A DNA stretch of 64,000 bases from JACCZX01 sp963710675 (GTDB lineage: Bacteria; Pseudomonadota; Gammaproteobacteria; Burkholderiales; Burkholderiaceae_F). The DNA lies in the NCBI GenBank assembly GCA_963710675.1, contig CAVQBE010000019.1, forward strand, positions 124,001 to 188,000, in the 5' to 3' direction. Below, one piece after another: positions 8,591 to 16,419 of the stretch (the first letter of the stretch is position 1; each line of letters begins with the position of its first letter). The position numbers and the translations under genes are program-made. The notes beneath the pieces were generated by a model. That model ran no database searches. It had not been told where the DNA came from and saw nothing but the letters and a program-made list of their open reading frames with translations.

Positions 8591-9544
8591 TTGAAGCGAT
8601 CGCAGCCGCACTCGCGCTTGTACTTTGCCAAGCGCCGGCAGCTGCTTTCGCTCGCGACGCTCTGCGCGTCGTCGTTTGCGTTTCCTTTCGCATCATCGGC
8701 TCAGTCAAAACCGATGATGACGCGCGCGATTCCTTCAAGCGGTGAGGCGTTGCCGGTGATCGGTCTTGGCACCTGGATCACGTTTAACGTTGGAAATGAC
8801 CGCGTTGCGCGAGACAGCTGCGCAGAGGTGATGCGCAGCTTTCTCGCCGGTGGTGGGCGAATGATTGATTCATCGCCAATGTACGGATCGTCGCAACAGG
8901 TGATTGGCTACGGCCTCAACAAAATGAGCGCGGCTGGAGCGTCGTCGGTATTTGCTGCCGACAAGGTGTGGACGTCGTCAGGGACTCGTGGCCCGTCGCA
9001 AGTCGAGACCTCGCGTCAGCATTGGAACGTGCCTCGTTTCGATTTGCTGCAAGTCCATAACCTGCTCGCGTGGCAGGAGCATCTGCCCATGCTGCATGAG
9101 ATGAAGGCCGCGGGTCGGCTGCGGTATGTCGGCATCACGACTTCCGAAGGGCGCCGTCACCGCGAGTTCGAACAGATCATGGCAAGCCATCCGCTCGACT
9201 TCATTCAGGTCACCTATAACGTGCTCGACCGGGAAGTGGAGCAGCGCATCCTGCCTCTGGCGCGCGAACGAAGAATCGGCGTCATCGTCAATCGCCCGTT
9301 TCGTGAAGGCGAGTTGATTCGCACGTTGATGCGCCATCCGCTTCCGGTATGGGCTGCAGAGATCGACTGCGCGAACTGGGCGCAGCTGTTGCTGAAGTTC
9401 ATCGTCTCGCATCCAACAGTCACCTGCGTGATTCCTGCAACGTCAAGCGTCGCTCACGTGCGCGAAAACGTCGCCGCAGGTTATGGCCGCCTCCCGGACG
9501 AGTCGATGCGCAGACGCTTGGTCGCGCATGTTGAGAAGCTGTAA
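8591..9544 (+). CDS. Exported aldo/keto reductase
   Basis: NAD(P)H-dependent reductase of the aldo-keto reductase superfamily, but with an N-terminal export signal (KRRQLLSLATLCASSFAFPF, cleavage near ASSAQ) that has a twin-arginine look, so it probably acts in the periplasm after folding. The catalytic tetrad is visible: Asp and Tyr in GRMIDSSPMYGSS, Lys in FAADKVWTS and His in LLQVHNLLAW. Later barrel elements include RLRYVGITTSEG and FIQVTYNVLDREVEQRILPL. The start is TTG at 8591, three bases after the preceding gene. The substrate is unknown. 317 residues is normal once the signal is removed. Confidence 0.8.
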   Translation: MKRSQPHSRLYFAKRRQLLSLATLCASSFAFPFASSAQSKPMMTRAIPSSGEALPVIGLGTWITFNVGNDRVARDSCAEVMRSFLAGGGRMIDSSPMYGSSQQVIGYGLNKMSAAGASSVFAADKVWTSSGTRGPSQVETSRQHWNVPRFDLLQVHNLLAWQEHLPMLHEMKAAGRLRYVGITTSEGRRHREFEQIMASHPLDFIQVTYNVLDREVEQRILPLARERRIGVIVNRPFREGELIRTLMRHPLPVWAAEIDCANWAQLLLKFIVSHPTVTCVIPATSSVAHVRENVAAGYGRLPDESMRRRLVAHVEKL

Positions 9545-9558
9545 CTTCGGAAGCATCG

Positions 9559-10159
9559 ATGTCCGAGTGGTGGACGTACCGACCGTCTGACTTTCTGCTG
9601 TTCGCACCTCGTACTTACTACCGGCTGTTTGAGCTTTACAACCAGGAAATCTGGCCGCTGCAGATTGTGGCGCTGGCCGCCGGCGTAACGATCCTGGTGC
9701 TGATGCGCACTCGCGCGGCGTGGAGCGGCCGCATCGTTGCAGCAGTGCTTGCAGCGTGCTGGCTTTGGGTTGCCTGGGCGTTCCACTGGCAGCGTTACGC
9801 GACGATCAATTGGGCGGCCAGCTACTTTGCGGCGGGCTTCGTCCTGCAGGCATTGCTGCTGATATGGATTGGAGTCGCGCGGGGCCGCCTGCAGTTCGAC
9901 TCCAATCCAAGTACGCGTTCCCGCATAGGCGCAGTAATTTTCTTGTTCGCACTAATTGTCCAGCCGTTGCTGGGATTGCTGGTTGGCCGCCCGTGGCTGC
10001 AGCTTGAACTCTTTGGGATCGCGCCCGATCCGACCGCGCTCGGCACGGTCGGAGCTGTTGCTCGCAGCCAATCGCGTTTCTTGGATTGCGGTGCCGTTAC
10101 CCATGCTCTGGTGCATGATCGGCGGCATTACTTCATTTTTAATAGGCACCGCTGGCTAA
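9559..10159 (+). CDS. DUF6064 family membrane protein (one frameshift)
   Basis: Integral membrane protein of unknown function. The opening MSEWWTYRPSDFLLFAPRTY and WLWVAWAFHWQRYATINWAA are hallmarks of the DUF6064 family as I remember it. About six hydrophobic helices can be seen. The frame breaks near 10053: with one base removed or added at GGAGCTG the protein continues as LLAANRVSWIAVPLPMLWCM and ends at 10159 after about 200 residues. It follows the aldo-keto reductase by 14 bases, so probably the last gene of that small operon. It converges on the exonuclease gene. Confidence 0.7.
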
Positions 10160-10160
10160 A

Positions 10161-11009
10161 TCATCTTTCAGCCAGAGCACTTGCAGCCTTCAGGCAACGC
10201 TTGAGCAGTGCAGGCGCCTGCATGCGTTCGGTCGACGCTTCAAACGCGGCCTTGGGCCCGCACCACCGCAATTGATCGACGCTGTTGAACAGCGCTGCGT
10301 CGGTGCGCAGCGTTGCGAGGTTCTTGAACAGCAGAGCGTTGTTGAGCTGATCGCCGAGAACAGACGCCGGAAAGTTCTCTATTGCTCCGTGACGATTCAG
10401 TAATCGTGCGGCAGACACCGCGCCGATTCCGGCGATGCCCGGATATCCGTCTGCTGCGTCGCCGACCAACGCCAGATAGTCTGGAATCAGATGCGGATCG
10501 ACACCAAATTTCTTGCGCACGCCGTCTGCATCACGGATCGTCTTTGTTTTGCGGTCGATCTGCACGACGCGATCGCCGCGTACACACTGCGCCAGATCCT
10601 TGTCCGGCGTCCAGATGCAGACCTTCTCGACCCGATCGTCATCCGAGGCGATTTTTGCCGCTGACGCCAGCGCATCGTCTGCTTCGAGCTCAATCATCGG
10701 CCAGGTGGTGACACCCATCGCGTCCAGCGCGTCTTCGAGTGGATGAAACTGAGCGAGAAGCGCGGGCTCGATGCCCTCGCCGGTCTTGTAGCCGACCCAT
10801 AAACGGTTACGAAACGACTCGATGACGTGATCCGTCGCAACGCCGATGTGCAATGCGCCGCCTTCGACCATTTCGAGCACCGTATTGAGTACGCCTACCA
10901 CCGCTCCGTAGGGGCGATCCTCGCCTTTGTTAAAACGACGCAGACCGTAAAAGTGCCGGAACAACTCGTAGGTTCCGTCGACAACGTGCACGACCATTGG
11001 AACGCCCAA
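10161..11009 (-). CDS. Stand-alone 5'-3' exonuclease / flap-endonuclease-like protein
   Basis: Stand-alone relative of the PolA 5' nuclease domain, with a PIN/FEN fold. Metal-binding acidic clusters are intact: VVDGTYELFRHFYG, LEADDALASAA, WTPDKDLAQCVR, and the H3TH DNA-binding segment ALVGDAADGYPGIAGIGAVS. The helical-arch positions include NRLWVGYKTGEG. Start may be 11009 or the second ATG (10997, MVVHVVDG). It lies 15 bases after the ChrB C-domain gene and is probably the last gene of the chromate cluster, suggesting a role in repairing metal-induced DNA damage; that link is inference. PolA in this window has its own 5' nuclease. Confidence 0.85.
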   Translation of the reverse strand: MGVPMVVHVVDGTYELFRHFYGLRRFNKGEDRPYGAVVGVLNTVLEMVEGGALHIGVATDHVIESFRNRLWVGYKTGEGIEPALLAQFHPLEDALDAMGVTTWPMIELEADDALASAAKIASDDDRVEKVCIWTPDKDLAQCVRGDRVVQIDRKTKTIRDADGVRKKFGVDPHLIPDYLALVGDAADGYPGIAGIGAVSAARLLNRHGAIENFPASVLGDQLNNALLFKNLATLRTDAALFNSVDQLRWCGPKAAFEASTERMQAPALLKRCLKAASALAER

Positions 11010-11024
11010 TATCGCAACGGACCG

Positions 11025-11476
11025 TCAGCTGCGCGGTGGCCAGTTATGCGATTCGCTCTGGCAATGCTTGCACCACGCATACAGCGCGTCGTACATCACC
11101 ATGCCGTGTTTGAGCATCTCGTGATCGTCGGCGAAGTCGTGCGATAGCCCGAGCGATAGCGCGTACAGCCCGGCGGACTGCGGCGTCAGCTCGAGACGCG
11201 AGGTGTCGGCACCGCGCACGATCAGCGCGAGCTGCTGCAAAGCCGGGTCGTCAAGGCCATACTTTTTAGAAAGGCGTCGAAGCTGCACAACTCGCCTTCG
11301 TGCGTTAATTCAACGCCGGGAACGTCGTAGGGAATCGCTTCGGTTTCGCCGGCCACGCTCAGCACATCGCTGCTAGGGACGTATAGGAACTCGGGCTCCT
11401 GATCGATGAACCGCGCGACCAGCCAGGGGCAAGCGATGCGGTCGATCTTCGGGCGCTCGCGTGTGATCCATTTCAT
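11025..11476 (-). CDS. ChrB C-terminal-domain protein (one frameshift)
   Basis: Single-domain protein matching the C-terminal half of ChrB, the chromate-resistance protein. MKWITRERPKIDRIACPWLV corresponds to the RPWVDRLACAWLIRRYIDR segment in the full-length chrB upstream, and the tail has DFADDHEMLKHGMVMYDALY. The frame breaks at an A run near 11265 (FDAFLK then KYGLDDPALQQLALIVRGAD); adding one A gives about 150 residues. The start overlaps the rhodanese stop by four bases, so they are translationally coupled. The biochemical role of this domain is not established. Confidence 0.8.
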
Positions 11477-11817
11477 ATCTGCTCTCCATTCTTCGTAGCT
11501 ATCTCATCGACAGGCATCTGCGCGGCGCGCCAGCCTGCGTAGCCGTCGACCAGGTAGCGCGCGTCCAGCCCGAGCGCGCACAGCGTGGCAGCGACGCCCT
11601 GACTGATCTCGTGGCCCTTTGCGCAATAAACGACAGCGGGGCGGTCGCGCGGGATTTGGTCCTTCCAGGCGAACAATTGTTCCGGATCCAACCACTCCGC
11701 ATTTGGGAGGTCTGCCGCATCGGCGGCGCGCACCGCTTTGCGCCGCACGTCGAGCAAGGTGAAAGTTCGGTGCGCCGATTGCCATTCGGCCAACTCGTGC
11801 GGGCTGATTCTGTCCAT
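11473..11817 (-). CDS. Single-domain rhodanese sulfurtransferase
   Basis: Cytoplasmic rhodanese fold of 114 residues. The domain opens ISPHELAEWQSAHRTFTLLD, and the active-site loop is CAKGHEIS with the catalytic Cys and a six-residue loop as in thiosulfate-using enzymes; DARYLVDGYAGWRAAQMPV closes it. It follows chrA by 12 bases and overlaps the ChrB C-domain gene. Rhodaneses in oxyanion-resistance operons may supply sulfane sulfur or respond to sulfate starvation caused by chromate uptake; here that is inference. Confidence 0.87.
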   Translation of the reverse strand: MDRISPHELAEWQSAHRTFTLLDVRRKAVRAADAADLPNAEWLDPEQLFAWKDQIPRDRPAVVYCAKGHEISQGVAATLCALGLDARYLVDGYAGWRAAQMPVDEIATKNGEQI

Positions 11818-11829
11818 TCGATGCTCCTT

Positions 11830-13176
11830 TTAAAAAACGAGACGTACCAACAAGCCGACGACCGCGCAGGCTGCGATCACCGCGATCACGTGCGCTTTGA
11901 ATCGAAGCAACGCGATCGCTGCACCGATCGCGATCAGCGCTGAGATCCAGTCGAACCGGCCCGTGAATCCGGAGGGCCACAGCACGTGATAGCCAAAGAA
12001 CAGCGCGAGATTGATGATTGCGCCGACCACGGCGGCGGTAATCGCCGTCAACGGCGCGGTGAACTTAAGGTCGTTGTGCGTGCTCTCGACAAATGGCGCA
12101 CCTGCGAGGATGAAAAGGAACGATGGCAGAAAGGTAAACCACGTCACCAGCGACGCCGCCACAGCGCCAGCAAGGAAAACATTGCCGGCACCGAATGGCT
12201 CTGCGACATACGCGCCGACGAAGCCAACGAAAGCGACCACCATGATCAGCGGCCCAGGCGTCGTTTCGCCGAGCGCCAGGCCATCGATCATCTGCACCGG
12301 CGTTAACCAGCCGTAGTCGCCGACTGCTCCCTGATACACATAAGGCAGCACGGCGTAGGCGCCGCCAAATGTCAACAGCGCCGCTTTGGTGAAGAACCAG
12401 CTCATCTGCGTCAGCACATGATTCCAGCCGTACGCGGTCAGCAGGATCAGCATGGGGACGAGCCACAGCAGGAGTCCGACCAGCGCGACAGCGGCCAGCC
12501 GATGCCGGTTGAATGCGGCATGAGCAGGTGGCGGCGTGTCATCGTCGATGATCGCGCGGCCGAACGATTTGTTCGCTGCGCCGTGTCCGCCACCAATGGA
12601 AAATTTCTTCGGAGCGACGCGTCCGCCGATGTACCCGATCAGCGCAGCGCCCGCGATCACCGCCGGAAACGGCGCGTCCAGCGCGAACAGCGCGACAAAC
12701 GATGCTGCGGCAATCGCCCACAGAATCTCATTGGTCAACGCGCGTGAGCCGATGCGATAGGCCGCCTGCAGAACGATGGCGGTAACCGCTGGTTTAATGC
12801 CGTAGAACAAGCCGGATACGAACGGCACATCGCCGAAAGCAATGTAGAGCCATGACAGCGCGATCAAGATCAGCAGCGACGGCAATACGAACAGCGCACC
12901 AGCCACAATTCCACCCCAGGTGCGATGCATCAGCCAGCCGATATAGGTTGCAAGCTGCTGCGCCTCGGGGCCGGGCAACACCATGCAGTAATTCAACGCG
13001 TGCAAAAAACGGCGCTCGGAAATCCAGCGCCGGTTTTCGACGAGCTCCTGATGCATGATCGAAATCTGCCCGGCGGGCCCGCCGAAGCTGATGAAGCCGA
13101 GCTTCAGCCAGAACCGAAACGCTTCCCAGAACGTAACCGGCGCGGGTACAGAGTTGACGACCGCCGCTGTAATCAT
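11830..13176 (-). CDS. chrA: Chromate transporter ChrA
   Basis: CHR-family membrane efflux protein. At 448 residues it is the long, two-domain form. Both homologous halves are visible, each opening with the family's phenylalanine/glycine signature: FWLKLGFISFGGPAGQISIM with ALNYCMVLPGPEAQQLATYI in the first, FFTKAALLTFGGAYAVLPYV with GLALGETTPGPLIMVVAFVG in the second. About ten or more membrane helices. It starts four bases inside the end of chrB (ATGA), so the two are coupled. Known members export chromate and lower cell Cr(VI); sulfate can compete. Confidence 0.95.
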   Translation of the reverse strand: MITAAVVNSVPAPVTFWEAFRFWLKLGFISFGGPAGQISIMHQELVENRRWISERRFLHALNYCMVLPGPEAQQLATYIGWLMHRTWGGIVAGALFVLPSLLILIALSWLYIAFGDVPFVSGLFYGIKPAVTAIVLQAAYRIGSRALTNEILWAIAAASFVALFALDAPFPAVIAGAALIGYIGGRVAPKKFSIGGGHGAANKSFGRAIIDDDTPPPAHAAFNRHRLAAVALVGLLLWLVPMLILLTAYGWNHVLTQMSWFFTKAALLTFGGAYAVLPYVYQGAVGDYGWLTPVQMIDGLALGETTPGPLIMVVAFVGFVGAYVAEPFGAGNVFLAGAVAASLVTWFTFLPSFLFILAGAPFVESTHNDLKFTAPLTAITAAVVGAIINLALFFGYHVLWPSGFTGRFDWISALIAIGAAIALLRFKAHVIAVIAACAVVGLLVRLVF

Positions 13177-14108
13177 TCGAGTTGTTCTTTTTCGAACGAC
13201 ATCAGCAGCGCGTCGAACACGCTGCCGGCGGACTTTACGAGCAGGTCATCGTCCTCAATTGAATCGCGCAGCCCAGCCAGCACGCTTTCGACGCCGCTTG
13301 CCTCGACAGGCTGCACGCCGCCCGCATCGAGATAGTGAACAATGGCGCCGATCCGCCGCAGCGCCGGCTGCTCGAGTCCGAAGCTCGCCAGCATCACTTC
13401 AAATGTCACGCGTGCCCCAACGTGACTGAACGTTGCGCCGTCGAAGTCGAATCCGATCGCTTTGGCCGGACAGTCTTTTGGTTTAGCCAGCCACACAATG
13501 CGCGCCTTGCGGTCGATGTAGCGCCTGATCAGCCACGCGCACGCCAGTCGATCGACCCACGGGCGCCGCCGCGTCGCCCACACGCGGTGCTTGTAGTCTT
13601 CAATGCGCAGTCGTTTGATCGTGCTGCGCACCGAATGTGGCTCGTCGGGTGCGAGCGCGCGGTTTGTTGCAGCTTCGAGCTCCTGCAACGCGGCGTCGGT
13701 CTGCTTCTGCGCCTCTGCGCCAAAGAAGTCGATGGCGGCGAGCGCGGTGAACGCTTTGCGCAGCTTGCGTGTCTGCTTCGATGTGTCGAGCGCCGTATCG
13801 ATGTCGAGCTTGTCACTGGCGTGACGAATTTCGTCCAGCAAGGCCGCGTAATCGTCACTGCGATCGAACAGTTCTGCGAACCCTGCTTCTTCCGGTTCTT
13901 CGGTAAGCATCAAGTGGGTACTGCCGCCGCCCCCCCGCACGTCGTCAGCAATTGATTCGAGCGTCGCGCGACAGTCGTCGCGCGACGGCAGCAAATAGAC
14001 GCCGTCCCGTAGCACTGCGGCGCCCGCCGCGCGCAGCGCACGCCATGCACGCATGCGCACGGTCGCATTTTCAGTCGGCAAGGACAGCACGAGTAAAAGC
14101 CATTGCAT
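13173..14108 (-). CDS. chrB: Chromate resistance regulator ChrB
   Basis: Chromate-sensing regulator that represses chr genes in characterised systems. MQWLLLVLSLPTENATVRMR is the family's conserved N-terminus and carries the winged-helix-like DNA-binding part; the C-terminal domain (about 180-311) has WVDRLACAWLIRRYIDRKAR and TFSHVGARVTFEVMLASFGL. The 311-residue length is normal. The ATG is two bases from the palindrome at 14110-14127, so autoregulation is likely. First gene of the chrB-chrA-rhodanese-ChrB C-domain-exonuclease run. Confidence 0.92.
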   Translation of the reverse strand: MQWLLLVLSLPTENATVRMRAWRALRAAGAAVLRDGVYLLPSRDDCRATLESIADDVRGGGGSTHLMLTEEPEEAGFAELFDRSDDYAALLDEIRHASDKLDIDTALDTSKQTRKLRKAFTALAAIDFFGAEAQKQTDAALQELEAATNRALAPDEPHSVRSTIKRLRIEDYKHRVWATRRRPWVDRLACAWLIRRYIDRKARIVWLAKPKDCPAKAIGFDFDGATFSHVGARVTFEVMLASFGLEQPALRRIGAIVHYLDAGGVQPVEASGVESVLAGLRDSIEDDDLLVKSAGSVFDALLMSFEKEQLE

Positions 14109-14131
14109 TTAGTAGATGTTACTACTATAGT
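14104..14131 (+). promoter_or_regulatory. Divergent chrB/SOD promoter with internal operator palindrome
   Basis: On the plus strand TTGCAT (14104-14109), 16 bases, then TATAGT (14126-14131) resembles a sigma-70 promoter for the SOD-rhodanese gene. Inside the spacer is TAGTAG-N6-CTACTA (14110-14127), a perfect inverted repeat that also abuts the chrB start. A regulator bound here would block both directions. ChrB is the obvious candidate; not proven. Confidence 0.5.
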
Positions 14132-14171
14132 GTATGAATGTCTACAAGAGAAAGGGTGGAGGAAATACGCG

Positions 14172-15126
14172 ATGAAATATCAGTTGGCCCCATTTTCATG
14201 TCGCCCCTGGCTTCTGAACGGCCTGTCGCTGCGCCTGATCGAAAGCCATTACGAGAACAACTACGGCGGCGCCCTCCGGCGTCTGAATGCAATTACCGAG
14301 AAGCTCGAAGCGCTCGATTGCGCGAGCGCGCCGGCCTACATCGTCAATGGCCTGAAGCGCGACGAGCTCATGGCCCTCAATTCGACGCTGCTTCACGAAC
14401 TGTACTTCGCCAGCCTCGGCGGAGACGGCAAGCCGACTGCAATGCTTGCCGCGGCGCTGGCGCGCGACTTCGGATCGCTGGATCGCTGGCGCGATGAGTT
14501 CGTTGCGATGGCAAGCTGGCCTGGCAGGTGGCTCGGGATGGGTGTTGCTGACTCACGTGCCGCGTGACAATCGGTTGCTCAATCAGTACGCAGCCGATCA
14601 CAGCCAAGCGATTGCCGGCGGCATTCCGATCCTCGCTCTGGACATGTACGAGCACGCCTTCCATATCGATTTCGGCGCCAATGCCAGGGCATACATCGAG
14701 GCGTTCATGCGCAACATCGACTGGAAAGCTGTTCAACAGCGTTACGAAGATGCTTGCAAGGTCGAGCCGCCGCGGCCGCTGGTGCAGCAGGAGTTCGCGG
14801 ACGTGCCTGCGGTGTCTGTTGAGGAGGTCAAAGCGATGGTCGAGTCCGGTAAGCGGGTTCAGATCATAGATACGCGGCCGCGGTTCTATGTATCCAGGAC
14901 CCAGGACATCATGGATGGCGCGCAGTGGCGTGATCCTGAGCGCGTACTGCAGTGGGCGGGCGAGCTATCAAAAGCGGACCCGGTCGTCACCTTCTGCGCC
15001 TACGGGTTTCATGTTGGATGCCAGACCGCTACGGCACTGCGCGACGCCGGCTTCGACGCGACTTACATGAAAGGCGGTCACTCGGCTTGGAAGGCAATCG
15101 GAGGGCCGATCAAGACCTACATATAA
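14172..15126 (+). CDS. Fe/Mn superoxide dismutase-rhodanese fusion (one frameshift)
   Basis: Two-domain protein: an Fe/Mn-type superoxide dismutase (about 1-205) and a C-terminal rhodanese domain (about 215-317). The metal ligands His in LIESHYENNYGG, His in LNSTLLHELYFAS and the Asp and His in LALDMYEHAFHIDF are present. The rhodanese loop is FCAYGFHVGCQ with a catalytic Cys. The start is ATG 14172 after GGAGGAAATACGCG. One extra base near 14516 breaks the frame (VAMAS then GLAGGSGWVLLTHV). SOD homologues in chromate operons are called chrC; the fusion plus a divergent shared promoter argue for a chromate or oxidative-sulfur role. Confidence 0.85.
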
Positions 15127-15170
15127 GATCGCCGAAAGCCGACGAAGGCGAGTTTGGGAAACGAAGCTTC

Positions 15171-16043
15171 ATGAGACCGGCAGACAAGCGGCAACAACTG
15201 GCGGCGCTGCTGGCCGGCGATCGCTGTGTGATCGCGGGTTCTGTATTCGACCCGCTATCCGCGCGCATTGCAGACGAGGTCGGGTTCGAAGTCGGCGTTC
15301 TCGGCGGCTCGGTCGCATCCTTCGCCGTGCTGGGAGCGCCTGACCTGATGCTGCTGACGGCAACGGAGCTCGCCGAGCAAACACGCCGAATCTGCCGTGC
15401 GAGCAAGCTGCCAGTCCTGATCGATGCCGATCATGGGTACGGGAACGCACTGAACGTGATCAGGACGGTGGAAGAGCTGGCAGCCGCCGGTGCCGCAGGT
15501 TGTTCAATCGAAGACACTGCGTTGCCTCGAGCGTTCGGCTCGGGAAAGGAGCCGACGCTGACTTCGGTGCAGGAGGGTGTCGGCCGGATGCGGGCAGCGG
15601 TAGCAACCGCGCACGACTCGGACATCGCAATATTTGGTCGCACCAGCGCCGTTGCGCTAACCGATGTGGAGGATGCGGTGCTGCGCTTGCAGGCGTACGA
15701 GAAGGCCGGCGTCGATGCGTTGTTCGTTCCCTACCTGAAAACACGGGCGCAGCTTGATCGGATTGCCGGCGCTGTCCGGCTGCCGCTTATTCTCGGCAGC
15801 CCGGCCGCCGATATGGTGGATTTCGAATATCTCGCTAGCCGGCGGGTGCGCATTTGTCTGCGCGGTCACCAAGGCTTCGCGGCGAGCGTGCAGGCGCTTT
15901 ACGAAGCAGCACAGGCATTGTTGGCCGGAACGCCGATCACCAACGTGGCCTCCGAGGCGCTGATGGCGCGGCTGACGCGATCCGCCGATCATGACCGATC
16001 GACTCAGCAGTTCCTTAATCCGCGCGGCACGGGTGCAACGTGA
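15171..16043 (+). CDS. Oxaloacetate decarboxylase-like isocitrate lyase/PEP mutase superfamily protein
   Basis: Mg2+-dependent (beta/alpha)8 enzyme of the isocitrate lyase/PEP mutase superfamily, closest in pattern to the Pseudomonas PA4872 oxaloacetate decarboxylases. Start at MRPADKRQQLAALLAGDRCV; 291 residues is normal. Active-site stretches: GSVFDPLSARIADEVGFEVG, VLIDADHGYGNALNVIRTVE (metal Asp residues), AAGCSIEDTALPRAFG and the C-terminal LRGHQGFAASVQALYEA, whose His is characteristic of the decarboxylase branch. The lyase Cys motif is absent. The overlapping acetyltransferase gene follows. Oxaloacetate as substrate is a family inference. Confidence 0.82.
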   Translation: MRPADKRQQLAALLAGDRCVIAGSVFDPLSARIADEVGFEVGVLGGSVASFAVLGAPDLMLLTATELAEQTRRICRASKLPVLIDADHGYGNALNVIRTVEELAAAGAAGCSIEDTALPRAFGSGKEPTLTSVQEGVGRMRAAVATAHDSDIAIFGRTSAVALTDVEDAVLRLQAYEKAGVDALFVPYLKTRAQLDRIAGAVRLPLILGSPAADMVDFEYLASRRVRICLRGHQGFAASVQALYEAAQALLAGTPITNVASEALMARLTRSADHDRSTQQFLNPRGTGAT

Positions 16044-16351
16044 GCGAACCCGCTTTTCAGTTGGTGAATGACGCGAGCGCGCGGCGGTACCGACTGCTGG
16101 TGAACAATGAAGAAGTGGGCTACAGCGAGTACGACCCGGTGGCACCCTCATCGATTCTGATCAAACACACGGAAGTGTTGCCGCCTCACGAAGGCAAAGG
16201 ATTCGGCGCATACCTTGTGCGCTCGATGCTCGAGGATATTCGCGCCCAGGACAAGACCGCTATTCCAATCTGTCCGTATGCGATGAACTACATAAGAAAA
16301 CACCGGGAATATCTGGACGTTGTTCGGGCAGATATCCGGGCTACTCTGTAG
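16040..16351 (+). CDS. Small GNAT-type N-acetyltransferase
   Basis: 103-residue single-domain acetyltransferase of the YjdJ-like group. The acetyl-CoA loop HEGKGFGAYLVRSMLEDIRA carries the R/Q-x-x-G-x-G/A type signature in a shortened form, and the fold ends with IPICPYAMNYIRKHREYLDV, which is typical of these mini-GNATs. GTG start overlaps the previous stop by four bases, so the two are translationally coupled. Substrate unknown. Confidence 0.8.
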   Translation: MSEPAFQLVNDASARRYRLLVNNEEVGYSEYDPVAPSSILIKHTEVLPPHEGKGFGAYLVRSMLEDIRAQDKTAIPICPYAMNYIRKHREYLDVVRADIRATL

Positions 16352-16419
16352 CCTGGCATACGTCACCTAGACTTATCCTCGTGACAGCGACGAGCTTGGA
16401 TACTGAAGTCAGGCGTGTG

